Origin: Microbacterium sp. Root166 | Lineage (GTDB): Bacteria; Actinomycetota; Actinomycetes; Actinomycetales; Microbacteriaceae | NCBI RefSeq assembly: GCF_001427145.1 | Contig: NZ_LMGL01000001.1 | Coordinates: 1,565,241 to 1,629,240 of the forward strand | Reading direction: 5' to 3' | DNA: 64,000 bases | Shown here: one piece after another, positions 19,823 through 29,156 of the stretch | Layout of the letters: each line of letters begins with the position of its first letter | Position numbering within the stretch: position 1 is the stretch's first letter | Notes under the pieces: generated by a model | Database searches by the model: none | What the model was told of the DNA's origin: nothing | The model's input: the letters and a program-made list of their open reading frames with translations, nothing else | Made by a program: the position numbers and the translations under genes

Positions 19823-21511
19823 GTGGGGTACATCGACATCGCCGCCGTCTCTTACGCGCTGCCGGACGGCCGGCCCCTGCTGGACGAGGTCTCGTTCCGC
19901 GTGGGGGAGGGCTCGACGACAGCCCTGATCGGGCAGAACGGCGCGGGCAAAACCACGCTGCTGCGCATCGTCCGCGGCGAGACCCCGGCCCTGTCCGGCG
20001 TCGTCTCGATCGACGGCGGGCTCGGCGTCATGGACCAGTTCGTGGGACACGGCGAGCCCGGACAGACGGTCCATGACCTGCTCATCGCGGTCGCCCCCGA
20101 TCGCGTGCGGCGGGCCGCGCGCGAGCTCGAGGACGCCGAGGCGGCGATCATCGAGCAGGACGACCTCGACACGCAGATGCGGTACGCCGGCGCGCTGGCC
20201 GACTACGCCGAGGCCGGCGGGTACGAGTACGAGACGGTGTGGGACACCTGCACGACCGCGGCGCTCGGCATCCCGTTCGCGCGCGCCCGGTTCCGCGAGC
20301 TGACCACACTCTCGGGCGGCGAGCAGAAGCGCCTCGCGCTCGAGGCGCTGCTGCGCGGGCCCGACCAGGTGCTGCTGCTCGACGAGCCCGACAACTACCT
20401 CGACGTCCCCGGCAAGCGCTGGCTCGAAGCGCGGCTGCGCGAGACCCCGAAGACCGTGCTGCTGGTCTCGCACGACCGCGAGCTGCTGGCCCGTGCGGCG
20501 GACCGGATCGTGACGCTCGAGGCCGGCGGCGCGGGCAGCACGGCGTGGGTGCACGGCGGCAGCTTCCGCACGTATCACCGTGCTCGCACGGAGCGCATGG
20601 CCCGCCTCGACGAGCTGCGACGGCGGTGGGACGAGCAGCACGTGAAGCTCAAGGAACTCGTGGCCGCGCTCAAGGTCAAGGCGACCGCGAACGACAGCTT
20701 CACGTCCCGCTACCGCGCCGCCCAGACGCGCCTGCGCAAGTTCGAGGAGGCCGGGCCGCCACAGGAGCGTCCGCCCGAGCAGGACCTCGCGCTGCGGCTG
20801 CGCGGCGCCCGCACCGGCAAGCGCGCCGTCGTGGCCGAGCAGCTCGAGCTCACCGGGCTCATGAAGCCGTTCGACGTCGAGATCTGGTTCGGCGACCGCG
20901 TCGGCGTGCTCGGCTCCAACGGCTCCGGCAAGTCGCACTTCCTCCGCCTGCTGGCGCGGGGTGGCAGCGACCCCGATGCGCGCCTCGGTCACGTGACGAC
21001 GACGGGGGCGGGCCTTGCCCCGGTGGCCCATTCCGGCCGCGGCGTGCTCGGCGCCCGGGTGGTCCCCGGCTGGTTCGCGCAGACCCACCGGCACCCCGAG
21101 TTCACCGGGCGCACGCTGCTCGACATCCTCCACCGCGGTGAAGACGCGCGGGCGGGGCTGCCGCGGGATGCCGCGAGCTCGGCCCTGGACCGCTACGGGC
21201 TCGTCGGACAGGCCGAGCAGACGTTCGAGAGCCTGTCGGGCGGGCAGCAGGCGCGGTTCCAGATCCTGCTGCTCGAGCTGTCGGGTGCGACGCTGCTCCT
21301 GCTGGACGAGCCCACCGACAACCTCGACCTGGTGTCGGCCGAGGCTCTCGAGGACGCGCTCGGCCGCTTCGAGGGGACGGTGCTCACGGTCACCCATGAC
21401 CGCTGGCTGGCGCGGTCGTTCGACCGGTTCCTGGTGTTCGGCGCCGATGGACGGGTCGCCGAGTCGGATGTGCCGGTATGGGACGAGGCGCGCGTGGTGC
21501 GGGAGCGATGA
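19823..21511 (+). CDS. ABC-F family ATPase (ribosome-associated or antibiotic-protection type)
   Basis: About 562 residues with two ATPase cassettes and no membrane part. Cassette 1: GQNGAGKTTLLR, TLSGGEQKRLALEALL, VLLLDEPDNYLD. Cassette 2: GSNGSGKSHFL, SLSGGQQARFQ, LLLLDEPTDNLD. The linker (residues 245-330) is a charged helix pair with KATANDSFTSRYRAAQTRL, as in ABC-F. Such proteins bind the ribosomal E site. GTG 19823 is the probable start because homology begins at YIDIAAVSYALPDG; an upstream ATG at 19796 is possible. Glutamates after Walker B are present in both sites. Confidence 0.88.
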   Translation: MGYIDIAAVSYALPDGRPLLDEVSFRVGEGSTTALIGQNGAGKTTLLRIVRGETPALSGVVSIDGGLGVMDQFVGHGEPGQTVHDLLIAVAPDRVRRAARELEDAEAAIIEQDDLDTQMRYAGALADYAEAGGYEYETVWDTCTTAALGIPFARARFRELTTLSGGEQKRLALEALLRGPDQVLLLDEPDNYLDVPGKRWLEARLRETPKTVLLVSHDRELLARAADRIVTLEAGGAGSTAWVHGGSFRTYHRARTERMARLDELRRRWDEQHVKLKELVAALKVKATANDSFTSRYRAAQTRLRKFEEAGPPQERPPEQDLALRLRGARTGKRAVVAEQLELTGLMKPFDVEIWFGDRVGVLGSNGSGKSHFLRLLARGGSDPDARLGHVTTTGAGLAPVAHSGRGVLGARVVPGWFAQTHRHPEFTGRTLLDILHRGEDARAGLPRDAASSALDRYGLVGQAEQTFESLSGGQQARFQILLLELSGATLLLLDEPTDNLDLVSAEALEDALGRFEGTVLTVTHDRWLARSFDRFLVFGADGRVAESDVPVWDEARVVRER

Positions 21512-21526
21512 GCGAGCCGAGACGGT

Positions 21527-21587
21527 GCCGAGAGTGCACGGGTGACGGCATCCGCTCATCGGTGACGGTGATTCGTGCACTCTCGGC
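21527..21587. repeat. Intergenic palindrome between the ABC-F gene and guaB3
   Basis: 14-bp perfect arms, GCCGAGAGTGCACG (21527-21540) and its complement (21574-21587), around a 33-nt loop that itself repeats GGTGACGG twice. It may act as a terminator but lacks a T-tract. Confidence 0.65.
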
Positions 21588-21616
21588 TCCATTCGGGCCG
21601 CGGGATGGCGCGCGGG

Positions 21617-21622
21617 TAGGCT
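21617..21622 (+). promoter_or_regulatory. -10 hexamer TAGGCT of guaB3
   Basis: TAGGCT, 6 nt, GTG 21629: leaderless layout. Confidence 0.55.
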
Positions 21623-21628
21623 AGGCGG

Positions 21629-22753
21629 GTGAGCATGGACATCGAACTCGGTCGCGCCAAGCGCGCACGCCGCGCGTACACGTTCGACGACATCGCGGTC
21701 GTGCCCTCGCGGCGCACGCGCAACCCCGAGGATGTCTCCACGGCCTGGACGATCGACGCGTTCCAGTTCGACATCCCGGTGCTGGGCGCCCCGATGGACT
21801 CGGTCGTCAGCCCCCAGACGGCCATCATGCTCGGTCAGCTCGGCGGCCTGGGCGTGCTCGACCTCGAAGGCCTCTGGACGCGGTACGACGACCCGACGCC
21901 GTTCCTGGCGGAGATCGCCGGTCTCGAGAAGGCCGCCGCCACGCGCCGCATGCAGGAGCTGTACTCCGAGCCGATCAAGCCCGAGCTCGTGCGCGACCGC
22001 CTGGCCGAGATCCGCGCAGCGGGCGTCACCGTCGCCGGCGCCCTCACGCCGCAGCGCACGCAGGAGCTCTACGAGACCGTCGTCGCGGCGGGCGTGGACC
22101 TCTTCGTCATCCGCGGCACCACGGTCTCCGCCGAGCACGTGTCCTCGGTGGACCAGCCGCTGAACCTCAAGAAGTTCATCTACGACCTCGACGTCCCGGT
22201 GATCGTCGGCGGCGCAGCCACCTACACCGCGGCCCTGCACCTCATGCGCACCGGCGCGGCCGGCGTGCTCGTCGGATTCGGCGGGGGCGCGGCATCCACC
22301 ACCCGTGCCACTCTCGGCCTGCACGCGCCGATGGCGACCGCGGTCGCCGATGTCGCCGGCGCGCGCCGCGACTACCTCGACGAGTCCGGCGGACGCTACG
22401 TGCACGTGATCGCCGACGGTGGTGTGGGCACCTCCGGTGACATCGTCAAGGCGCTCGCGATGGGCGCCGATGCGGTCATGCTCGGCGTCGCGCTGGCGCG
22501 GGCGACCGATGCCCCGGGCCGCGGCTTCCACTGGGGTCCCGAGGCGCACCACGCGAAGCTTCCTCGCGGTCGTCGCGTGAAGGTCGACCAGGTCGCGACG
22601 CTCGAAGAGGTCCTCTACGGCCCGGCGCCCGTCGCCGACGGCACGGCCAACCTCATCGGCGCGCTGCGCAAGTCGATGGCCACCACGGGCTACTCCGACC
22701 TCAAGGAGTTCCAGCGCGTCGAGGTCGTCGTCGCGCCCTACTCCGCGGGATGA
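21629..22753 (+). CDS. guaB3: GuaB3, IMP dehydrogenase-related protein
   Basis: 374 residues, an IMPDH-type barrel without CBS domains. Conserved parts: YTFDDIAVVPSRRTRNP at the N-terminus, LGAPMDSVVSP, and the phosphate loop VIADGGVGTSGDIVKALAMGADAVMLG. Where true IMPDH has its catalytic cysteine loop, this protein has VIVGGAATYTAAL and GFGGGAAST, with no cysteine, as known for the actinobacterial GuaB3 group whose reaction is unsettled. It overlaps surf1 by 4 bp. Confidence 0.9.
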   Translation: MSMDIELGRAKRARRAYTFDDIAVVPSRRTRNPEDVSTAWTIDAFQFDIPVLGAPMDSVVSPQTAIMLGQLGGLGVLDLEGLWTRYDDPTPFLAEIAGLEKAAATRRMQELYSEPIKPELVRDRLAEIRAAGVTVAGALTPQRTQELYETVVAAGVDLFVIRGTTVSAEHVSSVDQPLNLKKFIYDLDVPVIVGGAATYTAALHLMRTGAAGVLVGFGGGAASTTRATLGLHAPMATAVADVAGARRDYLDESGGRYVHVIADGGVGTSGDIVKALAMGADAVMLGVALARATDAPGRGFHWGPEAHHAKLPRGRRVKVDQVATLEEVLYGPAPVADGTANLIGALRKSMATTGYSDLKEFQRVEVVVAPYSAG

Positions 22754-23619
22754 GCACGGTCGTGACCGATCGCGACCCTGCGGGCGGCGCCCCGGCCGAG
22801 CCGGAAGTGTTCCCGCCGACCCTGCGCGAGGTCATGCTGCGTCCGCAGTGGATCGGGATGCTGCTGCTGTGCCTTCTCGTCGCCGGCGTCTTCGCCTGGC
22901 TCGGGCAGTGGCAGCTGAGCCGCGCGATCGACACCGACCCGCCGCCCGCCGGCGCGACCGAGCAGGTGCGGCCGCTCGAGGACGTCGTCGCCCCGGGGGA
23001 GTACCTCGGCGAGCCGCTGGTCGGTCAGCGCGTCACGACGACCGGCACGTGGGTGCCGGGTGACTTCCTCATCGTCGCCTCGCGCTACAACGAGGGCGTC
23101 GAGGGCTACTGGGTCACCGGTCAGCTGCGGCTCGACGGCACCGATGCGCCCACCTCGATCGCCGTCGCCGTCGGCTGGGCGCCCACCGAACAGGAGGCTC
23201 TCGCGGCGGTGGAGCGTCTGGAAGCGGATGCCGCGGCCGGCGACGCCGAGCCGATCGAGGTCGGCGGACGCGTCATCTCGGACGAGGGCCCGTCCCTTCC
23301 CGGCAAGAACGACGACCCGCAGACAATGACGCGGATGTCGCCCGCTGCGCTCCTGGGGCGCTGGCACGACGTCGAGCAGCTCGAGGTCTACCGTCCCTAC
23401 CTGGCCTCGGCCGAGGCATCCGGGGGTCTTGAGCCCATCTCGTCGCCGGCGCCGGACGACCTGTCGACGGTCAACTGGCTCAACATCTTCTACGCGGCCG
23501 AATGGGCAGTGTTCGCCGGGTTCGCGTTCTACCTCTGGTACCGGCTCGCGCGCGATGCGTGGGAGAAGGAAGTCGAAGACATCGAGGATGCCGCGGCCGA
23601 GGGCTCCGGGGAGTCCTGA
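22750..23619 (+). CDS. SURF1-family protein, cytochrome oxidase assembly
   Basis: 289 residues. One helix near residue 40 (WIGMLLLCLLVAGVFAWLGQWQLSR) with the SURF1 motif LGxWQxxR as LGQWQLSR, a second helix near residue 250 (NIFYAAEWAVFAGFAFYLWYR), and a long extracytoplasmic part containing GTWVPGDFLIVASRY and VAVGWAP, both SURF1 features. ATG 22750 overlaps the guaB3 stop. Its last 38 bp lie inside a 54-bp sequence repeated 1.3 kb downstream. Confidence 0.88.
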   Translation: MSTVVTDRDPAGGAPAEPEVFPPTLREVMLRPQWIGMLLLCLLVAGVFAWLGQWQLSRAIDTDPPPAGATEQVRPLEDVVAPGEYLGEPLVGQRVTTTGTWVPGDFLIVASRYNEGVEGYWVTGQLRLDGTDAPTSIAVAVGWAPTEQEALAAVERLEADAAAGDAEPIEVGGRVISDEGPSLPGKNDDPQTMTRMSPAALLGRWHDVEQLEVYRPYLASAEASGGLEPISSPAPDDLSTVNWLNIFYAAEWAVFAGFAFYLWYRLARDAWEKEVEDIEDAAAEGSGES

Positions 23620-23635
23620 GCCCCGACGCACGGGC
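23582..23635 (+). repeat. 54-bp direct repeat, left copy (3' end of the SURF1 gene)
   Basis: Identical over all 54 bases to 24875-24928; flanking bases differ on both sides. It covers the last 12 codons of the SURF1 gene, the stop and 16 bp beyond, so the right copy is an orphan SURF1 tail. Confidence 0.95.
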
Positions 23636-23660
23636 CTTCCGCTGAGGCACGCGTCTTCCG

Positions 23661-23690
23661 CTGAGGCAGGCCGATCATCCGCGTGCTTCA
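23661..23690. repeat. Left hairpin of the inserted cassette
   Basis: CTGAGGCAGGCCGAT faces ATCCGCGTGCTTCA in an imperfect inverted repeat. It resembles the right-end hairpin at 24790-24820 in direct orientation. The sequence CTTCCGCTGAGGCA occurs twice at this end (23636-23649, 23655-23668). Confidence 0.55.
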
Positions 23691-23706
23691 CCGGCGGCAG
23701 CATGCG

Positions 23707-24689
23707 TCACGCGCGCGCGTCGGTCCGGCCGTTCGTGAGGAGCGCCTCCGGACAGGGATGGGCCGGGCGGATCCGACGCAGGCCCGCAGCCCGCAGGGCA
23801 TCGTCGAGCCGGTGTGGTGTGAGGACGTCGGACCATCCCACCGCGCAACGGCCCTGACAAGCCGGCGCAGCTCCATCTCGCGCCGTCGCTCATCGCGGAT
23901 GATCTCATCCGCGGCGACGGCACCGCTGAAGTACTTGGCGTTGCCGTCGGCTTCTCCGACGATGCCCTGGCCGCGCCAGAAGAAGTCGGTTCTCGCGTTC
24001 TTCGTCGACAGGCGGAAGGCGACCTGGAGTTCGGGTGCCGGATATCCGAGGGCGTCGATGAGGACGCGACTGATGCTTTCGAGCACCGACTCGGAGCGTG
24101 CGTCGCAGGCAGCGACGGCGCGGAGGACGGCGGAGCGGCCCCGGCGATTCGACTGCGAGGCAAGGACCTCCGCGACCTGTTCCACCCTCAGCCCTCGGCG
24201 AAGCGCGGCGTCGAGGAGCGCCACCCCGAGCGCGTGCGGAAGAAGGCGGAGAAGGTCGACGGTCGTGTCGGCGAGCGAGGTGGCTCGGACGCCGTCGATG
24301 CGGACGATCTGCTTCGCGTCCGCGCTCGCGTGCACGACGTGACCGCCGTGGCGGTACCCGCGGGTGCGATCGGGGGCGAATGTGTGCACGTCGTGGACCT
24401 CGCCGAAGACGGGGAGGCGATGGACGATCGCTGCCGACTCGAGCGCGAAGATCGGATCGTCGAGCATGACCGAAGCCGCCCGCACACGAAGCTCGTTGCG
24501 CTCGTGGGGCCGAAGCGCGCCCCACTCTGGCGCGGGCGCGAATACTCCCCGACGCACGGAGATCACCGCACCCCGACGCCGGGCGGCCGACATCTCACGA
24601 ATCCGGTCCTCGTGCCCGCTGAACACCAGCAGCGAGGTGAGTTCTGAGACGGCCACACCGACAGGGTCGTGGACCACGTGCCGCGGCAT
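23707..24689 (-). pseudogene. AbiEi/DUF559-like protein, frameshifted near the 3' end
   Basis: Reads MPRHVVHDPVGVAVSELTS from ATG 24689; an N-terminal AbiEi-like wing (RRGAVISVRRGVFAP, ALESAAIVHRLPVFG) is followed by a Vsr/DUF559-like nuclease fold (SVLESISRVLIDALGYPAPELQ, RTDFFWRGQGIVGEADG with the conserved D-F and E-x-D pair). After AVARW the frame goes wrong: two tryptophan codons are separated by only two bases (23836-23837). Skipping one base gives WSDVLTPHRLDDALRAAGL and a stop at 23707, the expected family ending. Either a true frameshift or an assembly error. Such proteins are often called type IV antitoxin-like; their role is unproven. Confidence 0.7.
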
Positions 24690-24789
24690 CCGTTGTCTCC
24701 GCCCATCGGTGTACAACCGCCGACTCGTGCTCCCGGTTGAGAAGCCGGCGCGTGCCACGGCGGCCGACTCACCGAGACATGCGGTTCTC

Positions 24790-24820
24790 GCTGAGGCATA
24801 CCGATGATCGGCATGCTTCG
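24790..24820. repeat. Right hairpin of the inserted cassette
   Basis: GCTGAGGCATACCGAT faces ATCGGCATGCTTCG with almost no loop. Further TGCNTCGA-type words (GCATCGACG, TGCCTCGAC, TGCTTCGAGG) continue up to the right 54-bp repeat. Confidence 0.6.
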
Positions 24821-24874
24821 ACAGGCGCTGCATGCATCGACGCGCGCCGTGTGCCTCGACACAAGCGGCGTGCT

Positions 24875-24928
24875 TCGAGGATGCCGCGGCCGAGGGCTCC
24901 GGGGAGTCCTGAGCCCCGACGCACGGGC
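24875..24928 (+). repeat. 54-bp direct repeat, right copy
   Basis: Perfect copy of 23582-23635, lying just before the DUF3817 promoter. The unit length between copies is 1293 bp. Confidence 0.95.
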
Positions 24929-24950
24929 GGGAGGGCCGGAAAACCGCCGG

Positions 24951-24956
24951 TAGACT
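24951..24956 (+). promoter_or_regulatory. -10 hexamer TAGACT of the DUF3817 gene
   Basis: TAGACT, 7 nt, ATG 24964: leaderless layout. Confidence 0.55.
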
Positions 24957-24963
24957 GGGGGCC

Positions 24964-25491
24964 ATGCCCCGCGCCCCCAAGCTCGCTTCGTTTCCGGCGA
25001 TCCGCGGAGCCCTGAAGTTCTACCAGGTCTGCGCCATCATCACGGGCGTCGGCCTGCTGCTGCTCGTGGCCGAGATGATCCTCAAGTACACGCCGCTGCA
25101 CGTCGAGCTGTTCGCGGGCGGATCGGGCGGGTTCCTGTGGTTCGCGCCCGTCATCGCCGGGCCGGACTGCCAGTGGTGGTCGCTGTTCCTGCCGACCACC
25201 AACGACTGCGAGATGATGTCGGCCGGGGATGGCTTCAACATCTCGCTGTTCATCCTCGTCGCGCACGGCTGGTTCTACGTCGTGTACCTGTTCTCGTGCT
25301 TCCGCCTGTGGAGCCTCATGCGCTGGCCGTTCCCGCGGTTCCTGCTGCTGGCGCTCGGCGGCATCATCCCGTTCCTGTCGTTCTTCCTCGAGGCCGCAGA
25401 GACCCGTCGTGTGCGCACCTACCTCGCCGAGCGCGAGGCCGCCGAGGCATCCTCGTCCGAATCCGTCCCCGCAGTGGAAGGCAGCCGTTGA
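24964..25491 (+). CDS. DUF3817 integral membrane protein
   Basis: 175 residues, three to four helices. [23 protein letters not shown] begins the domain and [20 protein letters not shown] carries the conserved HGxxYxxYL motif. Function unknown; it commonly neighbours guaA in actinobacteria, as here. The stop overlaps the TTG of guaA, so the two are coupled. An insert between residues 40 and 75 (pairs of Cys in GPDCQWW and NDCEMM) is longer than in short family members. Confidence 0.82.
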   Translation: MPRAPKLASFPAIRGALKFYQVCAIITGVGLLLLVAEMILKYTPLHVELFAGGSGGFLWFAPVIAGPDCQWWSLFLPTTNDCEMMSAGDGFNISLFILVAHGWFYVVYLFSCFRLWSLMRWPFPRFLLLALGGIIPFLSFFLEAAETRRVRTYLAEREAAEASSSESVPAVEGSR

Positions 25492-27071
25492 CCGAGCAGA
25501 CCGAAACCTCCCAGCGTCCTGTTCTGGTCGTCGACTTCGGCGCGCAGTACGCGCAGCTGATCGCCCGCCGCGTCCGCGAAGCGGGCGTCTACAGCGAGAT
25601 CGTGCCCCACACGGCGTCGGCCGCCGACATCGCGGCGAAGAATCCGGTGGGCATCATCCTCTCGGGCGGCCCGTCCTCGGTCTACGAGCCCGGAGCGCCC
25701 GCGCTCGACACCGGGGTCTTCGACCTCGGCGTGCCGACCCTCGGCATCTGCTACGGCTTCCAGGTGATGGCCCAGGCGCTCGGCGGCGAAGTGGCGAACA
25801 CCGGGCTGCGCGAGTACGGCGCGACCGACGCCGCGGTCACCGGCGACGGCGGCGTGCTGCTCGGCGGCCAGCCCATCGACCAGAACGTGTGGATGAGCCA
25901 CGGCGACCAGGTCTCGCGCGCCCCCGAGGGCTTCGACGTGCTGGCCTCGACGACGGCCACGCCCGTCGCCGCCTTCGGCAGCGACGAGAAGCGCTTCTAC
26001 GGCGTGCAGTGGCATCCCGAGGTGAAGCACTCCGATCACGGCCAGCAGGTCATCGAGAACTTCCTGCACAAGGCCGCGGGACTACCGGCCGACTGGAACA
26101 GCGGCAACGTCATCGCCGAGCAGGTCGAGCGCATCCGCGCCCAGATCGGCTCCGGCCGCGTGATCTGCGGTCTGTCCGGCGGCGTCGACTCGGCCGTCGC
26201 GGCCGCCCTCGTGCACAAGGCCGTCGGCGACCAGCTGGTCTGCATCTTCGTCGACCACGGCCTGCTGCGGAAGGACGAGCGCGAGCAGGTCGAGCAGGAC
26301 TACGTCGCCTCGACCGGCGTCCGTCTCGTGACGATCGACGCACGCGAGCAGTTCCTCACCGCGCTGGCCGGAGTCAGCGACCCCGAGCAGAAGCGCAAGA
26401 TCATCGGGCGCGAGTTCATCCGCTCTTTCGAGGCCGCTGAGAAGGCGCTCCTGGCCGAGGCGGAGGCCGACGGCGAGCCGATCCGCTTCCTCGTGCAGGG
26501 CACGCTGTACCCCGACGTGGTCGAGTCCGGCGGCGGCACCGGCACGGCGAACATCAAGTCGCACCACAACGTCGGCGGCCTGCCCGAAGACCTGCAGTTC
26601 GAGCTCGTCGAGCCGCTGCGCACCCTGTTCAAGGACGAGGTGCGTGCCATCGGGCGCGAGCTGGGCCTGCCCGAGGTGATCGTGGGACGCCAGCCCTTTC
26701 CGGGCCCCGGCCTCGGCATCCGGATCGTGGGTGAGGTCACCGCTGACCGCCTCGAGATCCTGCGTGATGCCGACGCCATCGCCCGAGAAGAGCTGACGCG
26801 CGCCGGGCTGGACGACGAGATCTGGCAGTGCCCGGTCGTGCTCCTCGCCGACGTCCGCTCGGTCGGCGTGCAGGGCGACGGTCGCACCTACGGCCACCCC
26901 ATCGTGCTGCGCCCGGTCTCGTCCGAGGACGCCATGACCGCGGACTGGACCCGCCTCCCCTACGACGCGCTCGCGCGCATCTCGAACCGCATCACCAACG
27001 AGGTGCGCGAGGTCAACCGGGTCGTGCTCGACGTCACGTCGAAGCCCCCGGGGACCATCGAGTGGGAGTGA
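25488..27071 (+). CDS. guaA: GuaA, GMP synthase (glutamine-hydrolysing)
   Basis: 527 residues. Class I amidotransferase domain first, with nucleophile cysteine in [10 protein letters not shown] and the His-Glu pair in [10 protein letters not shown]; then the ATP pyrophosphatase P-loop [12 protein letters not shown] and the dimerisation domain ([14 protein letters not shown], ending [13 protein letters not shown]). It converts XMP to GMP. The frame is open to 25137, but TTG 25488 overlaps the previous stop (TTGA) and fits the family N-terminus [20 protein letters not shown]. Confidence 0.97.
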   Translation: MTEQTETSQRPVLVVDFGAQYAQLIARRVREAGVYSEIVPHTASAADIAAKNPVGIILSGGPSSVYEPGAPALDTGVFDLGVPTLGICYGFQVMAQALGGEVANTGLREYGATDAAVTGDGGVLLGGQPIDQNVWMSHGDQVSRAPEGFDVLASTTATPVAAFGSDEKRFYGVQWHPEVKHSDHGQQVIENFLHKAAGLPADWNSGNVIAEQVERIRAQIGSGRVICGLSGGVDSAVAAALVHKAVGDQLVCIFVDHGLLRKDEREQVEQDYVASTGVRLVTIDAREQFLTALAGVSDPEQKRKIIGREFIRSFEAAEKALLAEAEADGEPIRFLVQGTLYPDVVESGGGTGTANIKSHHNVGGLPEDLQFELVEPLRTLFKDEVRAIGRELGLPEVIVGRQPFPGPGLGIRIVGEVTADRLEILRDADAIAREELTRAGLDDEIWQCPVVLLADVRSVGVQGDGRTYGHPIVLRPVSSEDAMTADWTRLPYDALARISNRITNEVREVNRVVLDVTSKPPGTIEWE

Positions 27072-28450
27072 CCGGCGACACCTTCGCCGGGCTGCCCGAC
27101 GCGGACTATGTGCTGCTGGGCAGCAGAGTCGCGCTCGTGCTCGACGGCGGGTTCGCCGTCGCGGTGCCTCGGCGCCTGCGCCTCCTCGCCGAGGCCGGAG
27201 CCGTCGACCCGCTGCTGCTGAGCGTCGACGGCGCGGCGCCCGACGTCCACGCCGCGCAGCGGCAGGCGTTCGTGGACGCCGGGCTGCTCGAGCACACGAC
27301 CTCTGCCCGCAACCTGTTCGACGACGTCGTCGCCGACCCGTCCTGGCTATGGGCGGCCGGCGAGCCGGCGGGTGCTCCGGTCGCAGGGCTGGAGTATCGA
27401 GCAGTGACGGATGCCGCGGGCGCGGCGATCCTGTCGCTGCCGGTGCTGCCGAACAACCCAGAGTGGCATCTCTCGGACGCGCCGGTCGTGATCCACGCGC
27501 CGGACGGCGACCGGTGGCTGCGCGGCTTCCGGTCGCTGTACATCGCCTGGCTCGACCGCATCGCCGACGAACGCCGTGCCGTCGCCGGTGATCCCGACCG
27601 GCTCTTCGTCGTGATCGTCGAGTCGCGGCAGATCGGCGAGACCCTGGTGGGTTGGGACGACCCGCGCGTGCGACTGGTGCACGCCGTGCACAACTCCCAC
27701 CTGCCCGCGCCCCACGACGACCCCGACGCCGAGGTTACCGGTCTCTGGCGCCGCTGGCTCGCGACCGCCGACCGCTACGACGCCGTGCTCTGGCCGACGC
27801 GCGCGCAGCGCGATGAGATCGCCGCCAGGTTCGGCGACCCGGGAACCTTCCACGTCGTGCCGAGCACGATCGACCTGGGCGACGAGCCGGTGACGGAGCG
27901 CGATGCGCGACGGGTCCTCATGCTGAATCGCCTCGCCGACCAGAAGCGCGTCGACCTAGCTGTCCGCGCCTGGGCCCGCGTGGCCGAGGCCGTGCCGGAT
28001 GCCCGCCTCGACATCTACGGCGAAGGTCCCCTCGAGGCGGAACTCGCCGACCTCATCGAGGTGCTCGGGGTCGCGGATTCGGTGCGCCTGCTGGGCCCGA
28101 CCGACCAGCGCGACGCCTTGTTCGACCGTGCGGGGCTGTTCCTCGTCTCGACGGCGTTCGAGGGTCAGGGGCTCGCGATCGCCGAAGCGCTGGCCCGCGG
28201 GTTGCCGGTCGTATCGTTCGACGCCCGCTACGGCCCCCGCGACGCGATCGGCGACGCCGGCGTGCTCGTCGCGCCCGGCGACATCGACGGGCTCGCCGAT
28301 GCCGTGATCGCACTCCTGCGCGACGACGCTCGCCGCGAGGCCCTGTCGATTCGCGCGCGCGAGGTGGCGGCATCCTTCGCCCCCGACGCCGTGCGACCCG
28401 CACTGGTGGCCGCGATCCGCTCAGCCGTCGAGAACCCGCCGCGCCGCTAG
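27068..28450 (+). CDS. GT4-type glycosyltransferase
   Basis: About 460 residues. The C-terminal half is a clear GT-B donor domain: [63 protein letters not shown] and the E-x7-E motif in [21 protein letters not shown]. The N-terminal part lacks a common annotation and resembles poly(glycerol-phosphate) glucosyltransferases, so a wall or glycopolymer substrate is plausible but unproven. GTG 27068 overlaps the guaA stop. Confidence 0.78.
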   Translation: MTGDTFAGLPDADYVLLGSRVALVLDGGFAVAVPRRLRLLAEAGAVDPLLLSVDGAAPDVHAAQRQAFVDAGLLEHTTSARNLFDDVVADPSWLWAAGEPAGAPVAGLEYRAVTDAAGAAILSLPVLPNNPEWHLSDAPVVIHAPDGDRWLRGFRSLYIAWLDRIADERRAVAGDPDRLFVVIVESRQIGETLVGWDDPRVRLVHAVHNSHLPAPHDDPDAEVTGLWRRWLATADRYDAVLWPTRAQRDEIAARFGDPGTFHVVPSTIDLGDEPVTERDARRVLMLNRLADQKRVDLAVRAWARVAEAVPDARLDIYGEGPLEAELADLIEVLGVADSVRLLGPTDQRDALFDRAGLFLVSTAFEGQGLAIAEALARGLPVVSFDARYGPRDAIGDAGVLVAPGDIDGLADAVIALLRDDARREALSIRAREVAASFAPDAVRPALVAAIRSAVENPPRR

Positions 28451-28514
28451 CTCCGCTCTGCCGTGGGCGGAGCCGCCGACGGCGGAATCGGATGCCGCGC
28501 CCTGCCGTCCGGCG

Positions 28515-28520
28515 CAGGCT
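28515..28520 (+). promoter_or_regulatory. -10-like hexamer CAGGCT upstream of clpP
   Basis: CAGGCT (consensus TANNNT with T1 changed), 6 nt, ATG 28527. Confidence 0.35.
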
Positions 28521-28526
28521 GGGGTC

Positions 28527-29156
28527 ATGGCAGAAGAAGGCAAGATCCCGATGTTCGGCGGCGCGGCCCGACGCGAGCTGTTCCATCAGCGCGTGCTCGT
28601 GCTCGACGGCCCGCTCGACGACGACAACGGCACGCTCCTCGCGACGCAGCTGCTCGCGCTCGCGGCGGAGGACGAGGCATCCGACATCGCGCTGTGGATC
28701 CATTCGCCCGGCGGTTCGGTGCCGTCGATGCTGGCGATCCGCGACGTGATGCGGCTGATCCCCAACGACGTCGCGACCCTGGCTCTCGGCCTGGCGTGCA
28801 GCGCGGGTCAGTTCCTCCTCTCCGCCGGCACGCCCGGCAAGCGGCGGGCGCTGCCGCACGCGAGGATCCTCATGCACCAGGGCTCGTCCGGCATCGGCGG
28901 CTCCACGGTGGACGTCGAGGTGCAGGCCGGCGACCTGCGGCACATGCGCGACACGGTGCTTGGCATCATCGCGTCCGACACCGGTCAGAGCATCGACCGC
29001 ATCTTCGAGGACTCGCTCCACGACCGGTGGTACACCGCCGCGGAGGCTCTCGACTACGGCTTCATCGACGGCGTGGTCGACGACTTCGCGCAGGTGGTCC
29101 CACGCCGTCGGCGGGCAGCGGGCCTCGGACTCGGACCGGCGGAGGTGGCGGCATGA
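28527..29156 (+). CDS. ClpP-family serine protease
   Basis: 209 residues. The catalytic triad can be read: Ser92 in GLACSAGQFLL, His117 in ARILMHQ and Asp166 in LHDRWYTAAEALDYGFID; oxyanion-side SPGGSV is intact. The nucleophile context is unusual (ACSAG rather than AASMG). Active as part of a tetradecamer with a Clp ATPase, if family rules hold. It overlaps the next clpP-like gene by 4 bp, suggesting a mixed complex. The C-terminal 25 residues are Arg- then Gly/Ala-rich. Confidence 0.88.
   Translation: MAEEGKIPMFGGAARRELFHQRVLVLDGPLDDDNGTLLATQLLALAAEDEASDIALWIHSPGGSVPSMLAIRDVMRLIPNDVATLALGLACSAGQFLLSAGTPGKRRALPHARILMHQGSSGIGGSTVDVEVQAGDLRHMRDTVLGIIASDTGQSIDRIFEDSLHDRWYTAAEALDYGFIDGVVDDFAQVVPRRRRAAGLGLGPAEVAA

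Noticed and set aside
19718..22552. A 944-codon open frame on the minus strand
   Set aside because: It runs antisense across the ABC-F and guaB3 genes, both of which have unmistakable motifs; long shadow frames are expected at this GC content.
21629..22753. Calling guaB3 a second true IMP dehydrogenase
   Set aside because: No CBS domains and no catalytic cysteine loop; guaB at 14973 is the complete enzyme.
26828..27067. N-terminal extension of the glycosyltransferase frame
   Set aside because: Lies inside guaA; the GTG at 27068 overlaps the guaA stop and begins the plausible protein.
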